Shown: positions 31,706-42,838, counted from the first letter of the stretch. The stretch: 64,000 nt of DNA from Metaphire vulgaris (GCA_018105865.1 CM030837.1:11476725-11540724); one strand, 5' to 3'. The notes: a model not told the origin generated them from the letters alone. Made by a program: numbers and translations.

Positions 31706-32685
31706 CATTTACTAGACACAATTATTACAAATGCGCCTCGGTTGCCAGGCCAAACATATATGTTTTAAGTTGAGTGAGAAAAATGTCACGGTTGAAAATT
31801 CCATCTCTGAGAGGAGGCAGAAGCTGATTCCAGAGAGATGGACCATCACCCTGAACGCACACTTTCCCATTCTGGTATGAGTGTGTGGCACGGATAATGT
31901 CCTATTGAAATTGGAACATGTGACCATTGTTCGAGTAAGAGCTGTATCAGATAACAGTTTACAGTCTCGAACAAGATACTGCAGAGATTTTTTTCTCAGA
32001 CATCTGTCGACTAGCGAAAGCAGCTTGTACGATATTCGCTTATGTACCGGCAACCAGTGGAGTTGTTGCAGCACAGAGGTGATGTGTTGCCGCCTTGAGG
32101 TACGCGTGATGAGTCGTGCCACGGCATTCTGAACAAGTTGTAGTCTATATATTCGATTTCTGGCCGTACATACAAGTAGGCTATTACAGTAATCGAGGCG
32201 AGATGCTATGAATGCATGGAACAAGACTTGCACTGAATCCTGTGACAGGAAGTCGATCACTACCTGTAATTGTCAAAGCTGGTAGAAACATCCTGACACT
32301 ATTTTACTAATGTGGTTCGCCATCATAAGATTTTCATCCAGAATAACTCCAAGATCTTTAACTTCTTTGGATCTTTTGATAACATCATTCCAAAGGTTAA
32401 GTGCTACTGTGTCTGCCTTGGCCATTTGTTTATGATTACCATGAATGATAAATTCTGTTTTTCCTGGATTAAGTTTGAACCGGCTGCTTCTCAGCTAGGA
32501 ATCAATTTCCTGAATATACAACTCGCAAGTATCTGTAGCACCTCCGGCAAGTCGGCAGGACCACAACTGCAATAAAGCTGAGTATCATCAGCATAGAAGT
32601 GAAACCGAAGGTGATATTTGCAAATGACTTCCCGAAGCTTGCTAATAAACAGGATAAAAAATAGAGGCCGGAGTATACTGAGTCT
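31706..32685 (-). pseudogene. CR1-type LINE fragment, antisense
   Basis: - strand: FIASRLDYCNSLLVCTARNR, LQLVQNAVARLITRTSRRQH, LQQLHWLPVHKRISYKLLSL, then a worn C-terminus. Upstream (32260-32680) the worn antisense coding continues toward the region just after the RT active site. The uninterrupted copy at 58.7 kb shows CAAATACTGAG where this LINE sits, so it is a clean insertion. Confidence 0.8.
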
Positions 32686-33095
32686 CTACTCAGTTACCTG
32701 GTTAATTACAATCCTATCTCACCTGAATGTGGCTGCCCGCAGAGAGCTAGAGATAGGAGAGAGGAGGGAGAAAGGAGGGAGGATAGGAGAGAGAGATTGC
32801 CTTGAATTGGAAGGAGTTCTGTCAACTGTCATAATGTTAAAATAGACCTACATCAATAATTTAAACATGTAACACTAAATCTTTATTCAGTAATCTGACC
32901 AATTACAATCATCTTTCATTTCCATGTTTCTGCCAGCTGAGAGAAAGACAGACAGAGTCAGAGACACAAACAGAGACAGACAGAGAGAGATCACCTTGAA
33001 TTGGAATGGCTTCCCTCCACTGTCATCGGCCATAATATATAAAATGTCTACACATAAGTTGCTTAACTGTCTATTGTGGAATCTATTCAGAATTA
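32686..33095. repeat. GA-rich tandem units of about 200 bp
   Basis: Two full units (32686-32886 and 32887-33090) sharing CAGTTACCTGGTTAATTACA or a variant, TTTCTGCC or GGCTGCC, a GAGA tract and TTGCCTTGAATTGGAA. A third unit is split by the element at 33100 and resumes at 35924. Confidence 0.7.
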
Positions 33096-33960
33096 TGATT
33101 ACCATATTTTCACACATATACCACGTGTGGCATAAGCGATTTTGCAAACCGCAGAGGCGACCGCGCGGTATATTCAGGTGCGCGGTATATAAAAATTATT
33201 TTACATGTACAGTTCTTTGCCAATATTTGAATACAAAGCGTCATCGGAAGTAGAACGGAAAGAATAAAACCGTAAAGGTAAGATATACTCCGCGGGACCT
33301 ATATTTATGGGACTCATATACTACCTTAAAGGAGGTGTGCTAAACTGCAACTAACTATTGGTCTATAACTCAATGACGACAGGCGCCACCTACTGAATAC
33401 CCTACACTTAACCTACCTATACTTTTTACATACTTCTCAGGCAGTTATTATTATTAAGGGATTTCAATTATCATTATTAATATATTTATTTATTCTATCA
33501 ACTATCTACCTTACCATCAGCGCCACCTAGCGACTATTGGAGAAACTACTTACATGCTCTACCTATTCTTTATTATTGGACCTCAGGCTACCTTGGCTAT
33601 TATAATAATTTCGCTACAATATAGCACATAGCTAATTCTTCCAAAGACTATGTAATTAAAATTTATTTTATGGAAAAGAACTGACATTCAAATAAGAATT
33701 GTATAATCACCATTTAAATAATGATTTATTGAATGAATTTTTAATTATGATTTATTGAAACAAATTATTGTAATAAAAGAATAAGAAATAAAAGAATAAA
33801 TTGTCTAGTAAATTGCATAGCTAAATTTTTTCTTAAATAATTATTTTTTCCTAGTTAATTATTTAAATAAAAGAATACGGAATGAAAGAGTAAGATTTAT
33901 TGTTCATGTGTACTATTTGATGCTGTGCTTGACATGAATAAAGATTATTGTATTGTTTCT

Positions 33961-35738
33961 TAGTTAATTTTTCGGTATGGCACTTTAAGGCAGCCTTGCA
34001 CGCGCGTACCTCGGAAAATCGTCGTTCTTGGCAGTTTGCCGCCATCTTGCACTTGGTTTTAGCGCTAAATATGTGGACTTCTCTCCGTCTTCGGTGGTCC
34101 TCTGCTCTTTCTCCGTATAGACAGGGTTATAAGTCGCTCGTTTTTACATCAGATTTTCAGGCGGCGTGTTATACAAAGAGGCGATGTTTTATCTATTGAA
34201 TTTTCACGGAGATCACAGGTAAGCCATTTATAAATAATTAAATATTTACTACTTACCGTTTGATATCTGACGTGCTCAGCGAAAATTCGCTAATGGAAAT
34301 GAGCTAAATAGCTGTAATTGTCTAACGATAGAACACTAAATTAAGAATTCTCTAAATTAAGAGCATTAAATAGCTAGACGCTAAGGAACGAATTCGCTAT
34401 GAAAAGCGCTAAATATGTAGAATTTGCTCACGAAATAAAGCTAAGTAACTAATATTCAGTATTCACTAAAGAAAAGGACGCTAACTAATGAATTCGCTAA
34501 CGAGCGCATAATAACGAATTCTCTAAGAAGAAAGCGCTAAATAGGTACAAGTCGCTAACAAAAGCACTAAATAACGAATTCGCTAACAAAGGTGTTAAGT
34601 GGCTAGACGCTAAATAACGAATTTGCTAACAAAAAAAGAGCTAAATATCTTGAATTAGTTAACGAAATAACACTGAATAACTAGAATTCAATAACTAATG
34701 AGCGCTAAATAACAAATTTGCTAATGAAATAGCTAAATAACTAGGATTTGTAATGAAAGCGCCATACGCATTATAAAAGGAACATCAAACACCAGACTTT
34801 GTATTTCATTTATTACGCAATTTGTTATGTATTACGTGCATTCAACAGCGTCTTTTTTAGCGCAGTCAGTACTTAAAACCCGTTTTACTACGAGGTTAGT
34901 TAATTTTTCGGTATGGCGCTTTAAGGCAGCCTTGCACTTGCATGCACGACGATTGCACGTGCCTCGGAAAATCGTCGTTCTTGGCAGTTTGCCGCCATCT
35001 TGCACTTGGTTTTAGCGTTAAATGTGCGAACTTCTCATCTTTGGTAGTCCTCTGCTCTTTCTCCGTATAGACAGGGTTATAAGTCGCTCGTTTTTACATC
35101 AGATTTTCAGGCGGCGTGTTATACAAAAAGCGATGCTTTATCTAGTGAATTTTCACAGGGGTTACAGGTAAGCCATTTATAAATAATTAATTATTTACTA
35201 CTTACCGTTTGATATCTGACGCGTTCAGCGAAAATTCGCTAATGGAAATGAGGTAAATTGCTATAATTGTCTAACGTTAGAATGCTAAATTAAGAATTCT
35301 TTAAATTAAGAGTATTAAATAGCTAGATGCTGAAGAACGAATTTGCTAAGAAAAGCGCTAAATATCTAGAATTTGCTCACGAAATCAAGCTAAGTAACTA
35401 ATATTCACTAAAGAAAAGGACGCTAACTAACGAATTCGCTAACGAGCGTTAAATAGCTAGAATTCGCTCACGAAAAAGCAGTAAATAACTAGAGCGCATA
35501 ATAACGAATTCTCTAACAAGAAATCGCAAAATAGGTAGAAGTCGCTAACGAAAGCACTAAATAAGGGATTCACTAACAAAAGAGCATTAAACAGTTAGAA
35601 TTCGCTATAACGAAAACAAACAACACTAAACACCAGACTTTTGTATTTCATTTATTACGCGATTTGTTATGCATTATATGCATTCAATAGCGTCTTTTTA
35701 GCGCAATCAGTACTTAAAACCCGTTTTACTAAGAGGTT
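33961..35738. repeat. Direct tandem duplication (936 + 842 bp) with CGCTAAATAA minisatellite
   Basis: Unit 1 at 33961-34896 and unit 2 at 34897-35738 both start TAGTTAATTTTTCGGTATGG and end CTTAAAACCCGTTTTACTA. Each unit has a GC-richer head followed by 500 bp of imperfect short repeats of the type CGCTAAATAACGAATTCGCT. Each head carries GCCGCCATCTTG. Confidence 0.85.
34038..34049. promoter_or_regulatory. YY1-like motif, unit 1
   Basis: GCCGCCATCTTG is the complement of the YY1 consensus AAGATGGCGGC. The same 12-mer is kept in unit 2 at 34991-35002. Possible promoter element; sequence match only. Confidence 0.4.
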
Positions 35739-36000
35739 ACCGGAAATTTCCGGTTGGGGCAGCGAATTAGACTCGGCAGCGACTTTTATTCCCATCATGC
35801 ACGCTGTGCTATATACGTGTGCGCGTGCTATATACATGTGCGCGCGATACAACTTTTTAAAAACAAACTACCCAAAACCGAACGTTGTATGCGTGTGCGC
35901 AGTATATGCGTGAAAATACGGTAATCACAATCATTCACTGCCGGCAGAGAGAGTGAGAGAGACAGACAGAGAGATACTGACAGACAGTTTGCCTTGAATT

Positions 36001-36349
36001 CAGTGGTTCTCAACCTTTACAGTGCCGTGACCCATTCAATTCAATTCCCCATGATGTGGTGATCCCCAACCGTAAAATCACTTTAGTTCATAATGTAAAC
36101 TGTAAAAGCAATAATGCTACAACAATAAAAATGTTTGAAATCATTCTGATTCAATTGTCTGCAATGACTATCCTCGAATGACAATTATAGTTTAAAAAAC
36201 AAGTAACTACAAATTGGAATATTTTGTACAGTTACAAGTTTTGCTCGTGAAAAAAGAGACAATCCCATATTTCAGAAGGTTTCAGACGACCCCTGGCAAA
36301 TCGTCATTCGACCCCCGTCAGGTCGCGATCCACAGGTTGAGAACCGCTG
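36001..36349. mobile_element. SPIN-like hAT MITE (349 bp) with 8-bp duplication
   Basis: Begins CAGTGGTTCTCAACCTTTAC, ends CACAGGTTGAGAACCGCTG. CTTGAATT is duplicated at 35993-36000 and 36350-36357. The interior keeps GTGCCGTGACCC, ATGTGGTGATCCCCAACCGT, GACGACCCCTGGCAAA and CATTCGACCCCC, the layout I know from the hAT 'Space Invader' (SPIN) elements spread among tetrapods and some invertebrates. No ORF; it needs an autonomous relative. Confidence 0.92.
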
Positions 36350-36798
36350 CTTGAATTGGAAGGATTTCTCTCCACCGTTTCTACTTGCATCTACTTGCAG
36401 TCTTGGATTTATTTATTGATGATGACTTAGATGCCAGCTCTTCATGTTCCAAATTTTTTAGATAAGACACCCAAGTATAAGATGCACCAAGGGGCTAATT
36501 GTGTAAAAAAATCGTATAACTCGTCTCTTATATGCGCGAAAATATGGTACTGGACTTTGAAGTCAAAATCAACAGAAAGAGGTGTATTTTTAATCTAAAT
36601 TTGGAGGTAGACGCTAAATTTTATAGGAGGCAAGAGAATTTCATATTTTTGGACAGCAACAGGATAAATCTATGACCTCGAGCTGAAAATCTTGTTGAGT
36701 AAACATGTTTTGGGTGATTTAGTATGGATTTCAATGTTGTGGATGTGATGTTTTGTAATTAGGAAACTGGCCTTAAACTTTTGATTGTCAATTTCAAA

Positions 36799-37226
36799 TA
36801 GGGCTGTACCAGATTTCGGCTCCGGCAAATACGGAATCCGGCCAATTTTACAAATCCGGCTCCGGTCCAATTTTGCCGGATTTAAGCCGGATTTGTGTTG
36901 CCCAGTCAAGTGAATTTTCTGTACATGTTTTTATGAGGCCAAGATTTAAATTAATAAATTATGAGTTTATGTCATGATTGTCATGATTGTCATGTCTATA
37001 CTCTATAGTTAATTAGTAATGGAACTGCAGTAAATTAGTAATTAACAGTCGAGTGACTCCACTCACCTAAGTCAAGTGATTTAGTACGTTATTAGTTATT
37101 ACTCATTTAAGTTATTTTATTTTTCTTTTTTAATTGTAAATCTGGTTCCGGCCGGATCTCACTTCATAAATCCGGCCAAATCCGGGTCCGGCCGGATTTC
37201 AAAAATTTGCATCCGGTACAGCCCTA
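36799..37226. mobile_element. hAT-type MITE (428 bp) with 8-bp duplication
   Basis: Termini TAGGGCTGTACC and GGTACAGCCCTA. ATTTCAAA is duplicated at 36791-36798 and 37227-37234. The ends are built of repeated AATCCGGC/GCCGGATTT motifs. Confidence 0.88.
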
Positions 37227-37762
37227 ATTTCAAACAACTGATTAGATTGGGTCATTCCGCTTCAAATCAACCCACTTTTGAATAAAATCGGACATTACTG
37301 TCTCAGATGTTGATGAAAATTGGCACAATTGTTCCTTTCCATGAGTAATGTTGATAACCATAATATTAAGAGTTTTGGTTCAACCCCGGTCCAAACTATA
37401 TGGACCATGAAAGTTTGGTTGACCCGCGCCAACTTGCGACAGTAAAACTGCTGTTCATTATGTATTAGTGATATTTTGCAAAGTACTGTATTAAGTACAA
37501 TTTATCAAATTGAAAACACAAATAAAAATACTGTTTAATGTAAGGTAAACTGTCACAGATTTATCTAATGTCAGATATCACTGGCATGCTAAATTAACTA
37601 TGTCATTTAGTGAAAGCAATGTTCAACATGAATGTTTTACTTGTGATTTTGCACTGGAGGCATGTGGAGGCATGTGATTTTGCATTGGAGGGATATTCTT
37701 TTAATCACTACATAACAATTATAAGAGTGCGAATGTTCACTCTGAATTTTTACCATTAATTC

Positions 37763-38633
37763 CAGTGATGTTAATCCTTGTCCTGGTCCTTGTGCTTAAG
37801 GACTCCTTAAGGACCAATTTGAAGTCCTTGTCCTCGTCCTTGGGGAGTCAGTCCTCGTCCTTATCCTCGTCCTTGGGGGCTGGGTCCTTGTCCTTATCCT
37901 CGTCCTTGCAGATCGGTCCTTGTCCTGGTCCTTGTAACTTAGTTCTTGAAAAATCCTTATAAGGACCAAATTATTTGTATACCATTTTCAATTGTTCTGA
38001 TAATTAAGTTCCAAGGTAGGAGTAGTACCGGTATGTGGATTTATATCTAGGCCCTACCTGGTACATACTTGCTTTGAGTTACCCTAAATGTGTAATCGAG
38101 TTGAGCAGCTGAACTTGCTTTTCCTGTTTGAAAGCATATGAACCAGACGCATGCGTTTTTAAAATTTCTATTATTCTTTAGTTGTATCCTAAAATACTGG
38201 TGCCGTTGTCTACAAAGGAACGGAACAAAGCATTATCAACAAAGGAGATTGGCAGTTGAACGAATGTTTTCGCAAAGTGGTCTCATAATATTAGGCCTCA
38301 TCGTGCGTGCATCAACTGTTGGAAACACTTGTTTATTTGAAATGCAACATTGCTGTTAACTAGATTATGTTTTACAACATTCTTTTTTTGCTTTTCTAAA
38401 TTTTATTTCTGACTTTTTGTCTGACAGGTCGGTCCTTGTCCTTAATCCTTGTCCTTGGAGGTCAGTCCTTGTGGTCCTTGTGCTTAGAGGGTCGGTCCTC
38501 GTCCTTGGAGGGTCGGTCCTCGTCCTTATCCTCGTCCTTGGAGGGTTGGTCCTTGTCCTTATCCTCGTTCTTGGAGGGTCGGTCCTTGTCCTTATCCTCG
38601 TCCTTGGGAGGTCGGTCCTTGTTAACATCACTG
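37763..38633 (+). mobile_element. hAT element derivative (871 bp) with 8-bp duplication
   Basis: CAGTGATGTTAATCCTTGTC at the left, GGTCCTTGTTAACATCACTG at the right. ATTAATTC is duplicated at 37755-37762 and 38634-38641. Both subterminal regions are arrays of GTCCTT/TCCTCG hexamers. A transposase C-terminal relic lies in the middle. Confidence 0.9.
38195..38360 (+). pseudogene. hAT transposase dimerisation domain relic
   Basis: Reads RRLAVERMFSQSGLI, then in a shifted frame RPHRACINCW and an LFEMQHC-like end. This is the hATC signature (a VERVFS-type Glu-Arg-Phe-Ser block followed by R.H.A..L and FLK.N). It agrees with the 8-bp duplication. Only about 55 residues with frameshifts remain. Confidence 0.7.
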
Positions 38634-39109
38634 ATTAATTCCTTACAATGTAAGACTTATCCACAAATAAAATCATAAATATTGTTGAATACACATTGGT
38701 CGAAATGTCAAATGATGTGCTATTTATTGCTTGTGTTCTTTTGGTTTTCAAACTCTTGGTGTACCTGTTGGTTGGTCCAGACAGAGCTTTCATACAGCTA
38801 AAGTTTGGTGCAAAGATCATGTCTCTAGCTATCAAAGAAGTGGAGATACTGCAGGTCGACCAAAGTTTCATGACCCATAGTTTGGACATGGGTTGAACCA
38901 AAACTCTAATATTATGGCTTTCAACATTTCTCATGGGGATGAACAACTGTGTCAATTTTCATCAAAATCTGAGATGGTAACGTCTGATGACTGTGTTGAT
39001 TTGACATGGAATGCCCTTATATTTTTTATATTATCAGACCTTAGTGTTTCAGCATTAATAACTGGCGATAAAGTTCTCAATTCTCTGAAGTTAGACTTGA
39101 AATGTAGCT

Positions 39110-39310
39110 TTAATAAGTGCTGATTGCCTTGTCTTCAGCCATCCTCGCTTTGAGGGTAGACCGCATCATGAATGAGCTTGCTTCTCAGTTTTCTGTTATC
39201 TGTCATTCGGGTCGGCATGTCCATTGTCTTTCGAGTCCATTGCATGATGTTATCAGTCCAACAACTCCTGGGTTTGCTTTTTTTCTTTTCCATCAGTTGT
39301 GCCTTGTATC
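39110..39310 (-). pseudogene. LINE C-terminal fragment, antisense
   Basis: Reverse complement: TDNIMQWTRKTMDMPTRMTD with a worn GKEKKSKPRSC before it, the end of an RTE-type protein (RGRPR.W.DNI pattern). Short and degenerate. Confidence 0.5.
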
Positions 39311-39346
39311 ATTTCCTTTATGACTTAAGGCACAACTGATGGAAAA
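39286..39346. repeat. Perfect inverted repeat (20-nt arms, 21-nt loop)
   Basis: TTTTCCATCAGTTGTGCCTT (39286-39305) and its exact reverse complement at 39327-39346. It begins inside the LINE fragment and ends outside it. Confidence 0.9.
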
Positions 39347-39404
39347 ATGATAATGTGGCAATAATCAACACTATGGAAATCTTGCCTGCTGTTGTGTCAG
39401 ATTT

Positions 39405-39541
39405 AAGCATTGCTTTGAGTAATAGTGATAGACACCTTCAGAAGGTTCGATTTAACGCTCCTTAACTTCGTACCCGATTATCTTGAGTACTACTTGGGTA
39501 ACCTTCTCTTTTTTTATCTAGCTACCCAGACCTTGACTCAG
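39405..39541. repeat. 140-bp dispersed repeat, copy 2
   Basis: Same sequence as 26645-26783, same orientation. Confidence 0.75.
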
Positions 39542-39744
39542 GGTATACTTTGCAAGCCCTCAGATAATCAGCCAGCTCAAGTCAGACTCTGGCAATAGCA
39601 TATATGGGTTTAGTATCCATTTATTTGCCAGATTAAGCTTATTTTTCAAATAGTAGTGATGTCAGAGCTAGGAAATCAATATTTTACAGAGTGCACCAGC
39701 CATCAACAGCAACATTCATGGTTGTCAAAATAGCAGCAAGTAAG

Positions 39745-39965
39745 TGATATCATCATCATCATCACACTCCATAGTCCATAAGGACCGTCGGAGCCAACGG
39801 TGTAAGAGTGCTCGCCCATGGCCCTTTCCTTTCTTTGGCCATGTGTATCGCATTTTGGGTGGTGTCAAGTCCAGTCCATTCAAGAATGTCATCGATCCAT
39901 CTTCTCTTTGGTCTTCCTCTTTTTCTCATACCATTTGACCTGCCCATCATCACTGTCTTTAAGTG
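39745..39965 (-). pseudogene. RTE-type LINE 3' end, antisense
   Basis: GRSNGMRKRGRPKRRWIDDI then LEWTGLDTTQNAIHMAKERK, with a TGA repeat tail at 39745-39765 in antisense: the C-terminus and microsatellite tail of an RTE-like LINE. Confidence 0.8.
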
Positions 39966-39969
39966 ATAT

Positions 39970-41234
39970 AGCATGAGCAATATTAGGCAAACTTTCTTAG
40001 AAAGTAGCAATGAATCGTTTCGTAGATGACAACGTAAGCAAATTAGATTAAAGACTCATATTGCAATTAAAGTTAGAAGTGATTTTTGCTCATTATGGGT
40101 CCATTTCACGGCCTGTAGACACCACTTTCAGGGCCATATCTCGTGAAGAGAAGCAGAAATAGAATAATGATACACATTCTTCTGTATTTCTATAAGTTTT
40201 GAAGGGTATTTTTAAAATTTCCAAAAGCTTTTTATGTAAATAATTGCCACCATGGTGTCCAGCTAGAATTTTTTCATACATGGTAAAGAAGTTAATGGAC
40301 AGGTGAGAGACAGTGCCCAGCAGTTATCAACTGTAATCAGGAGCATGAATGCATCCGGGGCAGTGGCACAGACTAGGAGCTTTGAAATTTTGTTCCATTT
40401 CATTTGTTTTTAATTTGAGAAATTTGTACATTGTCCTTGCGAATGTTTAAAATTTTACCCTTAATTTTTAAGTGAATTTTCAAGGTTTATGTCAGTATAT
40501 TTTTAAAAAACTGTTTTGATCTAACTGCACTAGAATCATCTTCACCTACTCATCACTCATCTAATGACCTACTCACCACTCATCTAATTACTGTTATTGA
40601 CTGTAATTGAACTCCTGGCCTTCTCTTATTTTTTCTATTAAATTATTTCACTCCACACTAACATTGACTGCACTATTCACCTCATGCTGAGATTATGAGC
40701 TGCTGCATGAGCTGAAGGACAACTTAACTTTTTTAACAACTTGACTTATAGGCAAAGCAGGATGACAATGGCTTCATCAGCAGAGGATCCACAAGACCAG
40801 GACAATTTGATGGAGGCAGATGATCGGACTCTATCCAATTGGGCAGCAACGATAGGATTAGAGGACAAAGGTGGAAGCACAAGTAGTTATATTGTATAAC
40901 AGCTTTGTCAGGTGAATGAAGAGCCGAGTTATCAGTGCAACTGATATAAATGCTCTCCAACTGTGGAACATCTCTGCCAACTGAGTAACTAAGCCAGCAT
41001 ATTTGGTTGCCGGTCTCAAGCATGGGTAAAAGAGGAGAGTTTGTCAGACAAGCATCAATGTGCTGACAGTAAAGAAAAACACCAATGAAATCTGATGACA
41101 ATGCACACAGTGAACTTATCTTTGCTCGGACATCTGGTAAAACAAGGTCCACGTCCCCAGCCGAGTAATCGGGATTGGGTTGAAAAGTTGCCTGACAAAA
41201 GACTAAAACCAGCATCAGAGGAACTTTCTATTGG
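39970..41234. other. Intron sequence, no gene recognised
   Basis: A 160-residue antisense frame (40733-41215) exists but shows no domain and probably lies opposite unrecognised LINE sequence leading into the endonuclease that starts at 41235. Not supported as a gene. Confidence 0.35.
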
Positions 41235-41990
41235 CAACTAGAAAGTCCGAACCCTATGGGCAACTGGAAAGCTCAAATTACTAAGGACAGAGATTCAAAT
41301 ATATAGATGTGACATTTTGGGATTAGCAGAGATGCGGTGGACAAAATCTGGAGAGATTTGAGGCGGCGAATTTATATGGTCTGGAAATGAAAAGAAACAT
41401 GAGGCAGGAGTTGGATTCCTCTTTAGCAAAAGGGCAAGACAAGCCTTGTTGGGTTACAAACCAGTAAATGCTAGAATGATAGTAGCACAATTTGAAGCAA
41501 ATCTATTCAACATTTTGGCTCAAGTCTATGCCCCAACTGTGGAAAGCACAAAGGAAAAAAATTGTTCTTCTACACAGATCTGATCAACTCAATGGAAGAT
41601 ATATCAAAGAGGGATGTGATGATTGTAACAGGAGATTGGAATGCAAATATAGGCACTGATAGATCTGGCTGAGAATTTGATGGGAAAGTATGGACATGGA
41701 GACAGAAACGAAAGAGGAGAGAAATTACTGGAATTTGCTTTGGAGCATGAACTTTGATCATCTGTAACACAAGATTCCAACAGAAGGACTACAGAAAATG
41801 GACTTGGAGATCTAATGATGGAAGGACTAAAAATCCACAAATTTTCATGAATGGCACTCAGCCATCGGTCGCGGTCACAACTCGCGCAACACGAGATTGG
41901 CACAACGGACCTCTGTCGTCCATGTGAACAAATGAATGAATGAATGAATTTCAAGGTGCAGACATCAATTCTGACCACAGCTTAGTGATA
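41235..41990 (+). pseudogene. RTE-type LINE endonuclease fragment
   Basis: + strand: RTLWATGKLKLLRTEIQIYR, CDILGLAEMRWTKSGE, GGEFIWSGNEKKHEAGVGFL, RMIVAQFEANLFNI, and in shifted frames TGDWNANIGTD and RNERGEKLLEFALEHEL, ending GADINSDHSLVIANH. LAEMRW, the TGDWN block and SDH are the endonuclease motifs. Interrupted at 41850 by another LINE's 3' end. Several stops. Confidence 0.8.
41850..41950 (+). mobile_element. Family-N LINE 3' end, about 100 bp, with ATGA tail
   Basis: ATGGCACTCAGCCATCGGTC, CAACGGACCTCTGTCGTCCA and a GAATGAATGAATGAA tail match the end of the LINE at 9085-10370. The endonuclease frame resumes after it. Flanks AAATTTTCA and AATTTCAA suggest a short duplication. Confidence 0.75.
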
Positions 41991-42004
41991 GCAAATCATC
42001 AGTG

Positions 42005-42838
42005 TTTCTGTCTCTCGACAGGTCCATGTATCCAGTTTTCCCACTCCGATCGATTGCTTGCTTCTTCTTTGAGTTCCTGATATCCTTTATTCATCATCCA
42101 CTCTAACATCATCTTTCTCGGTCTGCCTCTCACTCTCTTTCCCTCCATTTTTCCTTAAATTATTGTTCTTAGTAGAGAGTCATGCCAGAGGACCTGTCCC
42201 ATCCAATTTCTCTGCCTTTTCCGGATTGTATCTATTAGGTTTCTTTCTTCCTCTATCTCCTTCATGACTTCCTCGTTTGTCTTATGCTCTGTGTATTTTA
42301 CTTTTAGAATTTTCCTCCAAATCCACATTTCAAAAGCCTCTAATCGTTTTATATCTTCCTTTCTCATTGTCCACATCTCCGCCCCATACAATGCCACACT
42401 CCATATCAATGTTTTTACCAATCTCTTTTTTAGTTTTAGTTTTAGTTTACTTTGCATCAGCTCCTTTCTCTTGTAAAAAGCTTCCTTTGCTATTGCTATA
42501 CGTCTTCTTATCTCTTTATTGCATCTGGCCTCGGTTGTTATCAGACTTCCTAGATAGCTAAATTCCTTCACTTGCTCTATGATCTGTCCATAAACCTTTA
42601 TTTCCACTCTAATTCCTTCTTTTTTACTTATTACCGTAACTTTAGTCTTTTTTGTATTGATTCTCATTCCATAGTTTTCTGACACTTGTATCAGTTTATC
42701 CATTAATTCCTGAAGCCCTTTTTGATTGCTTGCTAGCATGGCCTGATTGTCTGCAAAGCGCAGCGCCTTTAGTAGTACTCCTATGACTTTGACTCCCTTA
42801 TCTGTATTCTCCATCGCCTCTTGTACTAATTCTTCGAT
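42005..42838 (-). pseudogene. RTE-like LINE, RT C-terminal half, antisense
   Basis: LKALRFADNQAMLASNQKGL (active site degraded to FADN), YGMRINTKKTKVTVISKKEG, FSYLGSLITTEARCNKEIRR, LIWSVALYGAEMWTMRKEDI, RLEAFEMWIWRKILKVKYTE, RKRQRNWMGQVLWHDSLLRT; further worn coding continues to about 42005. A long almost open frame (219 residues), comparatively young. It abuts the TTAA fragment at 42839. Confidence 0.85.

Larger units (their letters stand above)
33100..35923. mobile_element. TIR element with ACCRTATTTTCACRCATATAC ends (2.8 kb)
   Basis: Left ACCATATTTTCACACATATA and right reverse-complemented TACCGTATTTTCACGCATAT. Just inside lie CGGTATAT-type motifs. The left 500 bp match the antisense copy at 49085-49922. 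The right part is a large tandem duplication. It splits a GA-rich unit. No transposase seen. Confidence 0.65.
31551..36550. mobile_element. Nested composite with CCGTATTTTC...ATAAGACGCACC termini
   Basis: Left end CCGTATTTTCATGCATATAA then GACGCACC and AAGACGCGGGTTTTGATGAT. The right end reverse-complemented reads ACCATATTTTCGCGCATATA, then AAGAGACG and, further in, GGTGCATCTTATACTTGGGT. The 58550-58836 copy shows the uninterrupted left half. Within it: a CR1 insertion (31706-32685), GA-rich tandem units, a second TIR element (33100-35923) and a SPIN-like MITE (36001-36349). Superfamily not assigned. Confidence 0.65.
37249..39016. mobile_element. Element with about 200-bp TIRs (GGGTCATTCCGCTTCAAATC)
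   Basis: The left 37249-37440 matches the reverse complement of 38825-39016 in order: CAAATCAACCCA, GATGAAAATTGGCACA, ATAATATTAAGAGTTTTGGT, TCCAAACTAT. The centre is occupied by a hAT element (37763-38633). Without it the element is about 900 bp, with no ORF. Superfamily unknown. Confidence 0.8.

Noticed and set aside
37765..38678. Frames rich in Ser-Ser-Leu or Arg-Thr-Arg repeats
   Set aside because: Translation of GTCCTT hexamer arrays at the ends of a hAT element.
40733..41215. 160-residue antisense open frame
   Set aside because: No domain, no splice context, and it is followed on the other strand by RTE LINE coding; probably a shadow.
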